Positions 26,431-35,269 of a stretch of DNA of 64,000 bases are shown here, in pieces (position 1 is the first letter of the stretch; every line of letters starts with the position of its first letter). Both the position numbers and the translations under genes were made by a program. The stretch comes from Ferruginibacter yonginensis (GTDB lineage: Bacteria; Bacteroidota; Bacteroidia; Chitinophagales; Chitinophagaceae), in assembly GCF_042651465.1 (NCBI RefSeq), contig NZ_JBHSCZ010000001.1:992001-1056000 (forward strand), in the 5' to 3' direction. The notes beneath the pieces were generated by a model. The model saw only the letters and a list, made by a program, of their open reading frames with translations, searched no databases and had not been told where the DNA came from.

Positions 26431-27789
26431 ATGACAGCAGTTTCGCAACAAAGACGTTTAGGGTTGTTTCAATCAACCGTGTTGAACATGATTGACATGG
26501 TAGGTATTGGGCCATTCATTACCATGCCAATTGTAATAGGCTTATTGGGTGGTATGTACATATGGGCTTGGTTAGCAGGCGCATTGCTCTCCTTTTTTGA
26601 TGCGATGATTTGGAGTGAACTCGGTGCAGCTTACCCATTAGCCGGCGGCAGCTACAATTTTTTAAACGAAGCGTATGGTAAAAAAGGGGCCGGTAAACTC
26701 ATGAGCTTTTTATATGTATGGCAAACCATAATACAAGCCCCATTGGTAGCAGCTTCAGCAGCTATTGGCTTTGCCCAATATTTTACTTACTTAGTACCAC
26801 TCAATGTATGGCAACAAAAAAGCTTGAGTGGTTTAGTCATCATTTTTATCACATTTTTATTATACCGCAACATTGAAAGTATTGGTAAAATTGGAGTGTT
26901 ACTTTGGATAGGTGTGGTAGCTACCCTCGGTTGGATTATTTGGGGCGGAGTGGCGAATGGTCATTTTTTTACACCAATTAGTAATGTAGGCGCAGCTTTT
27001 AGCATCAATACCTTGGCGTCGTTTGCATTCGGACAAGCATGTGTAAAAACCATTTATAGTTATTTAGGTTATTACAATGTTTGTCACCTAGGAGGTGAAA
27101 TAACCAACCCCAGTAAAAACATACCAAAGAGTATGTTCATCTCCATTATCGCTATTGCTGTATTGTATGTAGCCATGAATGTAAGTGTAACAAGTGTTAT
27201 ACCTTGGCAAGAAATTAGTACATGGCAAAAAGCAGGTACCAATAATTTTGTCATCAGTATATTTATTGAACGTTTGTATGGCAACACCGCTGCCATTATC
27301 ATCACCATTATGGTACTTTGGGTGGCATTAGCTTCTTTATTTGCAGTAATGTTGGGGTACAGTAGGGTACCTTTTGCGGCAGCGCAAGATGGTGCTTTTT
27401 TCAAAATTTTTGCAAAGCTACATCCCACCAAAAATTTTCCCCATGTATCATTATTAATATTAGCCGCCTTTGCTTTTGTATTTAGTTTATTATTTCGAAT
27501 GGGTGATGTTATAAGTGGCATATTAGCCATGCGTATAATGGTGCAGTTTATTGGCCAAGCTGTAGGGCTTACCATTTTAAGAAACAGCGCAGGTTCAAGC
27601 AAACTACCTTACAAAATGCCCTTGTATCCATTACCTATTATTATTGCTATTGCCATGTGGATATATGTTTTTTGTGCAACCGGTTTATTGGTAATGGCCA
27701 GTTTTGCCGCCGTTTTAATAAGTGGTATTATTGTTTATTTTATAAAAGCCCGTATTAAAAAAGAATGGCCTTTTAAGCAAACTTCATAA
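26431..27789 (+). CDS. APC-family amino acid permease
   Basis: A 452-residue membrane protein with about 12 spans. The first helix shows the broken-helix pattern DMVGIGPFITMP used for substrate binding in the APC superfamily, and GGEITNPSKNIPKSM is the conserved loop after TM6. It is expected to import an amino acid by proton or substrate exchange. Specificity cannot be called. It starts 22 nt after the methyltransferase stop and ends in a bidirectional terminator. Confidence 0.88.
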   Translation: MTAVSQQRRLGLFQSTVLNMIDMVGIGPFITMPIVIGLLGGMYIWAWLAGALLSFFDAMIWSELGAAYPLAGGSYNFLNEAYGKKGAGKLMSFLYVWQTIIQAPLVAASAAIGFAQYFTYLVPLNVWQQKSLSGLVIIFITFLLYRNIESIGKIGVLLWIGVVATLGWIIWGGVANGHFFTPISNVGAAFSINTLASFAFGQACVKTIYSYLGYYNVCHLGGEITNPSKNIPKSMFISIIAIAVLYVAMNVSVTSVIPWQEISTWQKAGTNNFVISIFIERLYGNTAAIIITIMVLWVALASLFAVMLGYSRVPFAAAQDGAFFKIFAKLHPTKNFPHVSLLILAAFAFVFSLLFRMGDVISGILAMRIMVQFIGQAVGLTILRNSAGSSKLPYKMPLYPLPIIIAIAMWIYVFCATGLLVMASFAAVLISGIIVYFIKARIKKEWPFKQTS

Positions 27790-27819
27790 AAAAATGCGAA
27801 CCTATTGGTTCGCATTTTT
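27790..27819. terminator. Bidirectional terminator, permease / oxoamine synthase
   Basis: Perfect 13-bp stem AAAAATGCGAACC/GGTTCGCATTTTT with a 4-nt loop between convergent stops. Confidence 0.9.
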
Positions 27820-27836
27820 AAGTTTTATTATAAAAT

Positions 27837-29099
27837 TTATAAAGCGCCTACCTCAGCCATATCTGGTATATCAGCAGCTTTGTAAGCTCCAGCATCTAAT
27901 TTCTTTTTAGTTTCTTCAAATGCTTGTAAGGTAATATCAACTTCCTCAAAACTGTGAGATGCCGTAGGTATTAAACGGTAAATAATATCACCTTTAGGTA
28001 TTACAGGGTATACCACTATACTACAGAAAATACCATAGTTTTCACGTAAGTCCATCACCATTTGTGTAGCTTCTGGTACATCACCCTTCATGTAAATAGG
28101 TGTTACCGGGCTATTGGTATTACCAATATCAAAACCCCTTTCTTTTAAACCTGTTTGTAAACGGTTTACATTATCCCACAATTTACTACGTAATTCAGGT
28201 TGGTTAATTACCATATCCATACGCTTCAACATACCTTCTACAATTAGCAATGGCAAGCTTTTAGCAAAAATTTGCGAACGGGTATTGTAACGTAAAAATT
28301 TAAGTACCGCTTTTGGACCACTAATAAAAGCACCAATACTACCCATACTTTTTACAAATGTGCTAAAGTATAAATCAATATCGGCTTGTACACCTTGTGC
28401 TTCATCAGCACCTGCACCCGTTGGGCCCATATAACCAAAACCATGTGCATCATCAATTAAAATACGGAAACCATACTTAGCTTTTAATGCCACAATTTCT
28501 TTTAATATACCTTGTTCACCATCCATACCAAACACCCCTTCGGTAATTAATAAAATACCGCCGCCATTTTTTTCTGCCAAGGCTTTAGCCCTTACCAATT
28601 GTTTTTCACAATCAGCAATATCGTTGTGTTTAAATGCAAAACGGTTTCCCATGTGCAAGCGTACACCATCAACAATACAAGCATGTGCTTCTGCATCGTA
28701 CACAATAACATCCCTTCTATTTACCAATGCATCAATACAACTCATGATACCTTGGTAACCAAAGTTCAACAACATTGTATCCTCTCTACTCACAAATTTG
28801 CTGATTACTTTTTCAAGTTCTTCATGCTTTGCTGTGTTACCACTCATCATACGAGCACCCATTGGGTTACCCATACCATAGGCAGCCGCTGCATCAGCAT
28901 CTACTTGCCTCACTGCTGGGTCGTTTACCAAGCCCAAATAGTTATTTAAGCTCCACACAATTACTTCTTTACCCCTAAATTTCATACGTGGCCCTAATTC
29001 ACCTTCCAATTTCGGGAAAGCAAAATATCCATGTGCTCTATCCATATGCTGACCAATTGGTCCGCCATCTTTCACTAATTTTTCAAAAACATCTACCAT
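27837..29099 (-). CDS. PLP-dependent alpha-oxoamine synthase, serine palmitoyltransferase-like
   Basis: A 420-residue fold-type I PLP enzyme of the family that includes SPT, AONS (BioF) and KBL. Visible features: GNPMGARMMSGNTAKHEELE substrate loop, ILIDDAHGFGYMG with the PLP Asp and His, and STFVKSMGSIG with the Schiff-base Lys (about residue 252). No threonine dehydrogenase or biotin gene is adjacent, and Bacteroidota make sphingolipids, so condensation of serine with an acyl-CoA is the best guess. KBL or another family function cannot be excluded. Confidence 0.8.
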   Translation of the reverse strand: MVDVFEKLVKDGGPIGQHMDRAHGYFAFPKLEGELGPRMKFRGKEVIVWSLNNYLGLVNDPAVRQVDADAAAAYGMGNPMGARMMSGNTAKHEELEKVISKFVSREDTMLLNFGYQGIMSCIDALVNRRDVIVYDAEAHACIVDGVRLHMGNRFAFKHNDIADCEKQLVRAKALAEKNGGGILLITEGVFGMDGEQGILKEIVALKAKYGFRILIDDAHGFGYMGPTGAGADEAQGVQADIDLYFSTFVKSMGSIGAFISGPKAVLKFLRYNTRSQIFAKSLPLLIVEGMLKRMDMVINQPELRSKLWDNVNRLQTGLKERGFDIGNTNSPVTPIYMKGDVPEATQMVMDLRENYGIFCSIVVYPVIPKGDIIYRLIPTASHSFEEVDITLQAFEETKKKLDAGAYKAADIPDMAEVGAL

Positions 29100-29119
29100 A
29101 AAATGTATTTTTCGTGTGG

Positions 29120-29127
29120 CAAAGTTA
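29120..29127 (-). promoter_or_regulatory. -7 element of the oxoamine synthase gene
   Basis: TAACTTTG on the minus strand matches TAnnTTTG and ends 20 nt before the ATG at 29099. The expected -33 position has no TTG. Confidence 0.45.
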
Positions 29128-29203
29128 ATTAATAATTAATAATGCCTCATGGTAAAATTCAACAAAATAGAACATTTTAGGGGCTATAGGCTTCAAATCA
29201 TCT

Positions 29204-29287
29204 ATCAACAGTGGTTCCGGCTATTCGCTGTACCTGCTCCGCTTTGGCGGATGCGGTGCCGCTGCTATCCGGCAGCCCATCAACAGT
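29204..29287 (-). repeat. GC-rich intergenic hairpin element, copy C
   Basis: A GC-rich island of about 80 bp in an AT-rich 294-bp spacer. It contains the hairpin TCCGCTTTGGCGGA and is bounded by a 9-bp direct repeat, ATCAACAGT (29204-29212 and 29279-29287). It aligns with the elements at 52.4 and 63.8 kb through CAACAG, a CGC.GTAC block, a variable inner hairpin, and GCTGCTA.C near the far end. I see no ORF in it. Confidence 0.6.
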
Positions 29288-29370
29288 ACATATATTATGG
29301 AGCAATTTTATACGCAATCTTAAAAAACCGTTTTCATATTATAATAACCTCAGGTATCATACACAGTTTT

Positions 29371-29378
29371 TACCTTTG
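29371..29378 (+). promoter_or_regulatory. -7 element of the pafA-like gene
   Basis: TACCTTTG, an exact TAnnTTTG match, ends 15 nt before the chosen ATG at 29394, supporting that start over in-frame upstream codons. Confidence 0.5.
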
Positions 29379-29393
29379 GCAAAATATTTTTAC

Positions 29394-31037
29394 ATGAAGT
29401 TGAAGTTTTTAATACTATTAACAGGGTCGTTGGCAGCAGCAAAAGTAACCAATGCACAACAAAAATTAAACAGCAATGACCTTGCCCGACCAAAATTGGT
29501 AGTGGGTTTGGTGGTTGATCAAATGCGGTGGGATTATCTCTATCGTTTTTACAATCGTTACAGCAATGGTGGTTTTAAACGCCTCATTAATAAAGGGTAT
29601 AGTTTTGATAATACCATGATACCCTATATGCCTACTTACACAGCACCGGGCCATACTTCTATATACACAGGTGCCGTACCAGCTACCAATGGTATTGTAG
29701 GTAATAATTGGTACGAAAAAAGTTTAGGCAAAAGTTTGTATTGTACAGAAGATAGCACTGCACAAGGCGTAGGCAATAATGATGCGGCAGGTAAAATGAG
29801 TCCTAATAATTTATGGGCTACTACTATTACAGATGAGTTACGCCTGAGCAACCAAAAACAAAGTAAAGTAATTGGTATTGCTTTAAAAGACAGAGGCGCT
29901 ATTTTGCCAGCAGGCCATGCCGCCAACGCTGCTTATTGGTACGATGATAAAACAGGTAAATGGATTACCAGTAATTTTTACATGACCGCATTGCCGAACT
30001 GGGTAAACAATTTTAACGCTTTAGATGAACCAGGCACCATGATGCAAAAAGACTGGAACACCCTTTACCCAATTAATACTTACACCTTAAGTGCCGCTGA
30101 TAACCAACCTTACGAAGGCAATATACCGGGTTTAAAAAGTCCAACGTTTCCGCAGGCATTATCAACCATTACAACAGGTAAATACAGCAGCTTTAAATAT
30201 ACTCCTTATGCTGCAACTTACACTTTTGATTTTGCGAAAGCAGCGCTTAAAAATGAAAATTTAGGTAAGGGAAACGTCACTGATTTTTTAACAATCAGCA
30301 TATCATCTACCGATTATATGGGCCATACATTTGGCCCCAATTCCATTGAGGCAGAAGATACTTATTTGCGATTAGACAAAGACATTGAACAATTTTTACA
30401 GTATTTAGATGCACAAGTGGGCAATGGCAATTATGTTGTTTTTCTTTCGGCAGACCATGGCGCTGCTCATGTACCTGGCTACTTAACTGAAAATAATATA
30501 CCAGCTGGAATATTTAGCGACTTTAAATTTGAGCAAGAATTAAATAAAATTTTGGAAGATAGTTTTGGTATAAAAAGAGCCATTGCCAGCGTTCAAAATT
30601 ACCAAGTGTATTTTAATGAAAAAGCGATCACACAAAATGGTAAATCTGTTACTGATGTTCAAAATGCTGCTATAAATTATTTACAAACAAAACCATTTAT
30701 AACACAAGCATTTAAAACAGCACAAATAGGTACCGTTACATTACCTGAACCTATTAAAACCATGTTACTAAATGGCTTTACACCACAACGTAGTGGCGAA
30801 GTAATGTTTTTAGTGAAACCAGGTTATTTTGATGGTGGTAATAAAGGTACTACGCATGGTTTATGGAACCCTTATGATGCACACATTCCTTTAATATTTT
30901 ATGGTTGGAACATTAAGCAAGGTAAAACAAACCGCCCCACCTATATGACGGATATAGCGCCTACCATAGCGGCATTGCTACACATACAAATGCCATCAGC
31001 TTGTGTTGGCAAACCACTAATTGAAATTACCCAATAA
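29394..31037 (+). CDS. pafA: PafA-type alkaline phosphatase
   Basis: A 547-residue exported phosphatase of the alkaline phosphatase superfamily. Signal peptide about residues 1-21. The nucleophile Thr lies in PTYTAPGHTSIYTG (about residue 83), and KDRGAILPAGH (about 164) matches the Lys and Arg pair that distinguishes the PafA group. Metal ligands are in VVDQMRWDY, DYMGHTFGP and SADHGAAHVP. PafA hydrolyses phosphate monoesters in the periplasm and is not repressed by phosphate. The frame is open for 61 codons upstream, but that stretch includes repeat C and lacks a signal peptide. Confidence 0.9.
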   Translation: MKLKFLILLTGSLAAAKVTNAQQKLNSNDLARPKLVVGLVVDQMRWDYLYRFYNRYSNGGFKRLINKGYSFDNTMIPYMPTYTAPGHTSIYTGAVPATNGIVGNNWYEKSLGKSLYCTEDSTAQGVGNNDAAGKMSPNNLWATTITDELRLSNQKQSKVIGIALKDRGAILPAGHAANAAYWYDDKTGKWITSNFYMTALPNWVNNFNALDEPGTMMQKDWNTLYPINTYTLSAADNQPYEGNIPGLKSPTFPQALSTITTGKYSSFKYTPYAATYTFDFAKAALKNENLGKGNVTDFLTISISSTDYMGHTFGPNSIEAEDTYLRLDKDIEQFLQYLDAQVGNGNYVVFLSADHGAAHVPGYLTENNIPAGIFSDFKFEQELNKILEDSFGIKRAIASVQNYQVYFNEKAITQNGKSVTDVQNAAINYLQTKPFITQAFKTAQIGTVTLPEPIKTMLLNGFTPQRSGEVMFLVKPGYFDGGNKGTTHGLWNPYDAHIPLIFYGWNIKQGKTNRPTYMTDIAPTIAALLHIQMPSACVGKPLIEITQ

Positions 31038-31054
31038 ATAAAATAGCAAATAAA

Positions 31055-31082
31055 AAAAGCCCTGAAACATATCAGGGCTTTT
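31055..31082. terminator. Bidirectional terminator, pafA / GH31
   Basis: Perfect 11-bp stem AAAAGCCCTGA/TCAGGGCTTTT with a 6-nt loop between convergent stops. Confidence 0.88.
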
Positions 31083-31104
31083 GTATGAATACTTAAAAAT
31101 TATT

Positions 31105-33585
31105 TTACAACTGTATTACCATTTTTGCAGCATCATTTTTAAATACTGTTGTTATGGTATTGCTACCCTCAGGGTTTTTAGTAGTGCCTTGTGGATCAAA
31201 TTGTGAAATAGGTTGTAAAAAGTTGGTAAACGTAGCCATCGTTTTTGATGTTGCCCCATTTACTGTTGCATTTACATTATTACCAAAACCATGTAACACA
31301 ATTGCAATGTTTTTGAACTTGCTACTTAACTGCCCTTCAGCTGCATCAAAACTTATTTGCTGGGTTGCAGGGTTGTACTGAATTGTTCTTTTATAAAACA
31401 TGCCTTTTTCGTAATCGAAGCTGCTTCCATCATCTTCATAATAAACAAAACTATTGGCTACATTACCTTTATAAATATGTACTACCAATGTGTCTGTTGG
31501 CGCAATGGTGGTTGATTGTACCAATGATTGCATTGGTATAATACTACTTTCTTTTACATACACCGGTAATTTCGCCATACTCAATTCAACTGTACGATCA
31601 CTTTTTCCTGTAATAGCAGCATCGGTATACATATCGTACCAATTACCTTGTGGAAAATAAATTTTCATAAAATCTTTACCACTTTCAACAGGTGCTACCA
31701 TTATTGATGGCCCAAATAAAAATTGGTTTTGAAATGCGCCGTTATAAATAGCATTATCATGTGCATTTTCAAAAACTAATGAGCGGTTTACCGGCATACC
31801 ACTTTGGGTTGACTCATAAAAACTGCTGTACAAATAAGGTAATAATTTATAACGAAGGTTAATGTAGTTTCTTGAAATTTCGGTTACTTCTTCGCCATAA
31901 GCCCAAGGTTCAGATGATTTGGTGTTTACGCCTGTATGGTTTCTAAAATATGGAATAAATGCACCTAATTGCATCCAACGGGCATATAAGCCAATTGATG
32001 GGTTACCGGTGAAACCACCAATATCCATACCGGTGAATGGCACACCACTCAAACCTAAGCTGTTTAATAATCGTACGCCAGCCATCATGTGGCTATCTTC
32101 TGAGCGGTTGTCACCCGTCCAAATTGCTGCGTAACGTTGTAAGCCTGCATAGCCTGAACGAGTTAATACAAAAGGACGCTCATTTGATAAAGCCCTATAC
32201 CCTTCATAGCTAGAGCGTATCATTTCTAAACCATATACATTTCTACCTTCAAGGTGTGATGCTTTTCTACCTTCAAAATCAAATATGATGTTGCTTGGCA
32301 TTTTTTGTCCCCATGTAGCAATTTCATTCATATCATTCCAAACACCACTGATACCATTATCAACAAAAAACTTCATTTCGCTACGCCAAAACTTACGGCC
32401 AACTTCACTTGTAAAATCAGCAAAATTGCACCATCCTGGCCAAACTTGACCAGTGTAATTTTTACCATCGGTATATTTTAAATAAGCGCCAGCTTTCAAT
32501 CCTCTTTCATAAGCTGCGGCACCTGGCTCCACCTTAATACCCGGGTCAACAATTACAGTGGTTTTAAAACCCATTGATTTTAATTGATCTGTTAAACCTT
32601 TTGGGTTAGGAAAACGCTCTTTGTTCCAAGTAAATAATTGGTAGCGATCCATGTAATGAATATCAAGTGTGATACCATCTGCCGGTATTTTTTTCTCTCT
32701 CAATGTTTGAGCAATACGCAACACTTCAGTATCAGGATAATAGCTATAACGATTTTGTTGGTAACCTAAACTCCACATTGGTGGCAGTTTCATACGACCT
32801 GTAAGTGCCGTGTATGATTTTACAATATCTGCTACTTTTTGGTGGTAAATAAAATAGTAATTCATTTCGCCACCTCTTGCACCGAATGATGAAAAACGAT
32901 CATTACTTGCGCCAAAATTAAAATCAGATTGGAAAGTATTATCCATAAAAATACCATAGTTCAAATTATGGTGAATACCAATGTAAAATGGTATGGTGGA
33001 GTATATAGGATCTTGACCAGTACTATAGCCGTACGCATCAGTATTCCAATGGGTGTAGCCATTTCCTTTTCTATCTAAATCACCTGTTTTTTCACCCAAG
33101 CCTACAAAGCGTTCACCGTCTTGCATCTTTTTGTAGGTAGTTACTTCTTCACCTAACCATGAAGTAGTTAAGCCAGTTTCATCTTGATTGATAACATCAC
33201 CATTCAATGTATAAAAAGCAATGGCGTATGGTTTCTTTTGAATAACTGCTTTCATTGAATCAGTTACGATAGTGATAGCTTGCTCATTTTGAGTGATGGT
33301 AGTTTTAGTAGTTTGTGGTGTTGCCACAACTGCATAAGAAAAATCTTTTTTAAGCGGTTGCTTATCCATACGAACCCTTATTACAGAAGGCGTATACACC
33401 AATGCCTCTACGTAAGCTGCATCTGTTACGATGCTTACATTTTGACCGCTAATTTTTACTGATTTTACATTGCCAACTTCTTTTAAATTGAGTTGTGCCC
33501 ATAAGGTATTACAAGTACCTAGAGCCAATAAGAGCAATCCAAAAACGGCTTTAGTTTTTTGATTACTTTTTAATAAATAAAACAT
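31105..33585 (-). CDS. Exported GH31 alpha-glucosidase-like enzyme
   Basis: An 826-residue protein with a signal peptide ending near LWAQ (residue 31). N-terminal galactose-mutarotase-like beta domain, then the GH31 barrel: nucleophile Asp in GVWNDMNE (about 418), acid/base Asp in WTGDNRS (about 491), and the C-terminal beta domains. It probably removes terminal alpha-linked glucose from imported oligosaccharides in the periplasm; alpha-xylosidase activity is possible. It is last in the glucan locus, separated from the Sus genes by a terminator, so it may have its own promoter. Confidence 0.9.
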   Translation of the reverse strand: MFYLLKSNQKTKAVFGLLLLALGTCNTLWAQLNLKEVGNVKSVKISGQNVSIVTDAAYVEALVYTPSVIRVRMDKQPLKKDFSYAVVATPQTTKTTITQNEQAITIVTDSMKAVIQKKPYAIAFYTLNGDVINQDETGLTTSWLGEEVTTYKKMQDGERFVGLGEKTGDLDRKGNGYTHWNTDAYGYSTGQDPIYSTIPFYIGIHHNLNYGIFMDNTFQSDFNFGASNDRFSSFGARGGEMNYYFIYHQKVADIVKSYTALTGRMKLPPMWSLGYQQNRYSYYPDTEVLRIAQTLREKKIPADGITLDIHYMDRYQLFTWNKERFPNPKGLTDQLKSMGFKTTVIVDPGIKVEPGAAAYERGLKAGAYLKYTDGKNYTGQVWPGWCNFADFTSEVGRKFWRSEMKFFVDNGISGVWNDMNEIATWGQKMPSNIIFDFEGRKASHLEGRNVYGLEMIRSSYEGYRALSNERPFVLTRSGYAGLQRYAAIWTGDNRSEDSHMMAGVRLLNSLGLSGVPFTGMDIGGFTGNPSIGLYARWMQLGAFIPYFRNHTGVNTKSSEPWAYGEEVTEISRNYINLRYKLLPYLYSSFYESTQSGMPVNRSLVFENAHDNAIYNGAFQNQFLFGPSIMVAPVESGKDFMKIYFPQGNWYDMYTDAAITGKSDRTVELSMAKLPVYVKESSIIPMQSLVQSTTIAPTDTLVVHIYKGNVANSFVYYEDDGSSFDYEKGMFYKRTIQYNPATQQISFDAAEGQLSSKFKNIAIVLHGFGNNVNATVNGATSKTMATFTNFLQPISQFDPQGTTKNPEGSNTITTVFKNDAAKMVIQL

Positions 33586-33671
33586 AATATGAATTTATGA
33601 TGGTGGTAATAAACGAACTACAATTTCTGTATTAATACTGAATTATAAAAATTAAGCTGTTGTAATTTTTA

Positions 33672-33707
33672 AAAAAAAGACTGCTCAAATTGAACAGTCT
33701 TTTTTTA
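33672..33707 (-). terminator. Terminator of the susCD operon
   Basis: Stem AAAAAAAGACTG.TCA pairs with TGA.CAGTCTTTTTTT with one mismatch. It lies 15 nt past the stop of the last Sus gene and before GH31, with A and T runs on either side. Confidence 0.8.
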
Positions 33708-33722
33708 ATATGATTGATTTAA

Positions 33723-34616
33723 TTACTGCGTTACAGGGAAACCAAAATTATCACCCAAAGAGCCACTGTCACCTGATGTGAAAGGACAATAAGGACTTAA
33801 CCTTGTTCTGAAATGCACTTTAATACGAGTTATACGTGAACCAGCTGGCGGAAATAATGGACTACCTGTATCGCCTATTCTGAAAAACTTTGATGGAACG
33901 ATCGTCCAACCAAATAAACCATTACCAAAATCTTTTGCTTTTAAAGCAGGGTTATCGGCAGTAGTGGTTTGACCAGGGTAGTAGTTACCATCAGAAGTAT
34001 TTAATGGTTCGCAATATTGTGAAACCTGAAAATAACCAGTAGTTCCGTTCGGACGAACATAATCAATATCAGTAAACACATACACTTCTGTGGCTGCTTT
34101 TAAAGCAGTTTTAGATGGATCTAACAAATTCTTATCTAAGTAAAATGTTACTACATCGTCTTGTGTAAATTTAGAAGGAAACGGCCTGAACACACTTGGT
34201 GTAAATGTTAATGGATCCACTGCAAAAACGAAATCTTGCGTTTGGCGGCTACCATTTTGGTTTTTAGCCAAACAACCAAATTGAGCACCAATTTCAGCAG
34301 CAGTTTTATTCATGTACTGCGTTGGTGTTAATGTAAATGAATACTTTTTTCCGCCCAAAGCAGTACACTTCGCCAATGGGTTAGAGTTACCAAAACCAAA
34401 ACCACCTTGATCATTTAATGGTGATCCACAACAACCTGGTACAAACCCCCAGATATATACATCTTCACCATTATTACCTAATTGTACGCCATTTAAATCA
34501 AACGTAATGGTAATTTGATCTTCAGCAGTAAAGTTTGCTGGACTTACAGTAGCAGTTTGAGCAAAACCAGTAATACTGGCTATTACAACTGCAAGTAGAC
34601 TTACTATTTTTTTCAT
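33723..34616 (-). CDS. Secreted two-module protein of the Sus locus (SusE/F position)
   Basis: A 297-residue protein with signal peptide MKKIVSLLAVVIASITGFAQ and no lipobox Cys. I see two related beta modules: SPANFTAEDQITITFDLN ... GEDVYIWGFV (about 25-140) and PFPSKFTQDDVVTFYLDKN ... TEVYVFTDI (about 145-297). Sequence family not recognised with certainty; the position after SusD suggests the carbohydrate-binding role of SusE/SusF. Module 1 has several Cys residues (PGCCGS, AKCT, FGCLA), unusual here. Last gene of the susCD operon, 105 nt after the lipoprotein gene. Confidence 0.7.
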   Translation of the reverse strand: MKKIVSLLAVVIASITGFAQTATVSPANFTAEDQITITFDLNGVQLGNNGEDVYIWGFVPGCCGSPLNDQGGFGFGNSNPLAKCTALGGKKYSFTLTPTQYMNKTAAEIGAQFGCLAKNQNGSRQTQDFVFAVDPLTFTPSVFRPFPSKFTQDDVVTFYLDKNLLDPSKTALKAATEVYVFTDIDYVRPNGTTGYFQVSQYCEPLNTSDGNYYPGQTTTADNPALKAKDFGNGLFGWTIVPSKFFRIGDTGSPLFPPAGSRITRIKVHFRTRLSPYCPFTSGDSGSLGDNFGFPVTQ

Positions 34617-34721
34617 ATTTATAATTTTTTTGCTGTTCCAAAATATTTGTAGGTGCTATCAATATTATTGCCTCACAAAGTATTTTGAAAAATGAATATT
34701 ATTTTTTGAAATACGAGTTCA

Positions 34722-35240
34722 TTAATTTTTTGAAAAGTTTAAATCGTAGTAAACAAACGTTTTATTGTTACTGTAAAAACGTCTGCTCACACGTAAGGCT
34801 AACTTTTTATCGCTTACCCTGTAAGCCTTTCCAAAATCAATACTATCGGTACGTGAAGTACCAACCAAACGAACTCTTAGTGGGCCACCATTTTCAAAAA
34901 AGTTCCATGTACCTGAAGGTGCTACAAACAAAGGAGCATTTCCAGGGTTGGTGAATGAATAGTTACCAGCATTACCCGTACCATCGTTCGTAAATGAAAC
35001 AGTTACAGTACCAAATGGAAACAATGAAGTAATGTTTTGCTTTTGCACAAATGCAGGAAATCCTTTGTCAACAGCCGTTTGATCTACTTGTATGATACTA
35101 TCTAATTTCCAATTACCAATTAAATTGTCTCTTAAGCTGATGCTTTCGCCCACTTCATCGTATTGTATTTTTTTACATGAACTGATGGATAAGCTCATTA
35201 CAATTAAAGCGGCAAAGCTAAAAATGATGATTTTTTTCAT
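34722..35240 (-). CDS. Lipoprotein of the Sus locus, DUF5004-like
   Basis: A 172-residue lipoprotein: signal peptide with lipobox SISSC (Cys at about residue 22), then a small lipocalin-like beta domain with DNLIGNWKLDSI and SGTWNFFENGGPLRVRL. This resembles DUF5004-type lipoproteins often found beside SusD in Bacteroidota. Function unknown; probably surface-exposed and part of the glucan-binding complex. It follows SusD by 29 nt, so it is in the same operon. Confidence 0.75.
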   Translation of the reverse strand: MKKIIIFSFAALIVMSLSISSCKKIQYDEVGESISLRDNLIGNWKLDSIIQVDQTAVDKGFPAFVQKQNITSLFPFGTVTVSFTNDGTGNAGNYSFTNPGNAPLFVAPSGTWNFFENGGPLRVRLVGTSRTDSIDFGKAYRVSDKKLALRVSRRFYSNNKTFVYYDLNFSKN

Positions 35241-35269
35241 TTTGTTTTATTTAAATATGTTGTATAAAA

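Noticed and set aside
29149..29397. Open frames across the GC-rich island upstream of pafA
   Set aside because: They are created by the repeat element; no signal peptide or family similarity before the ATG at 29394.
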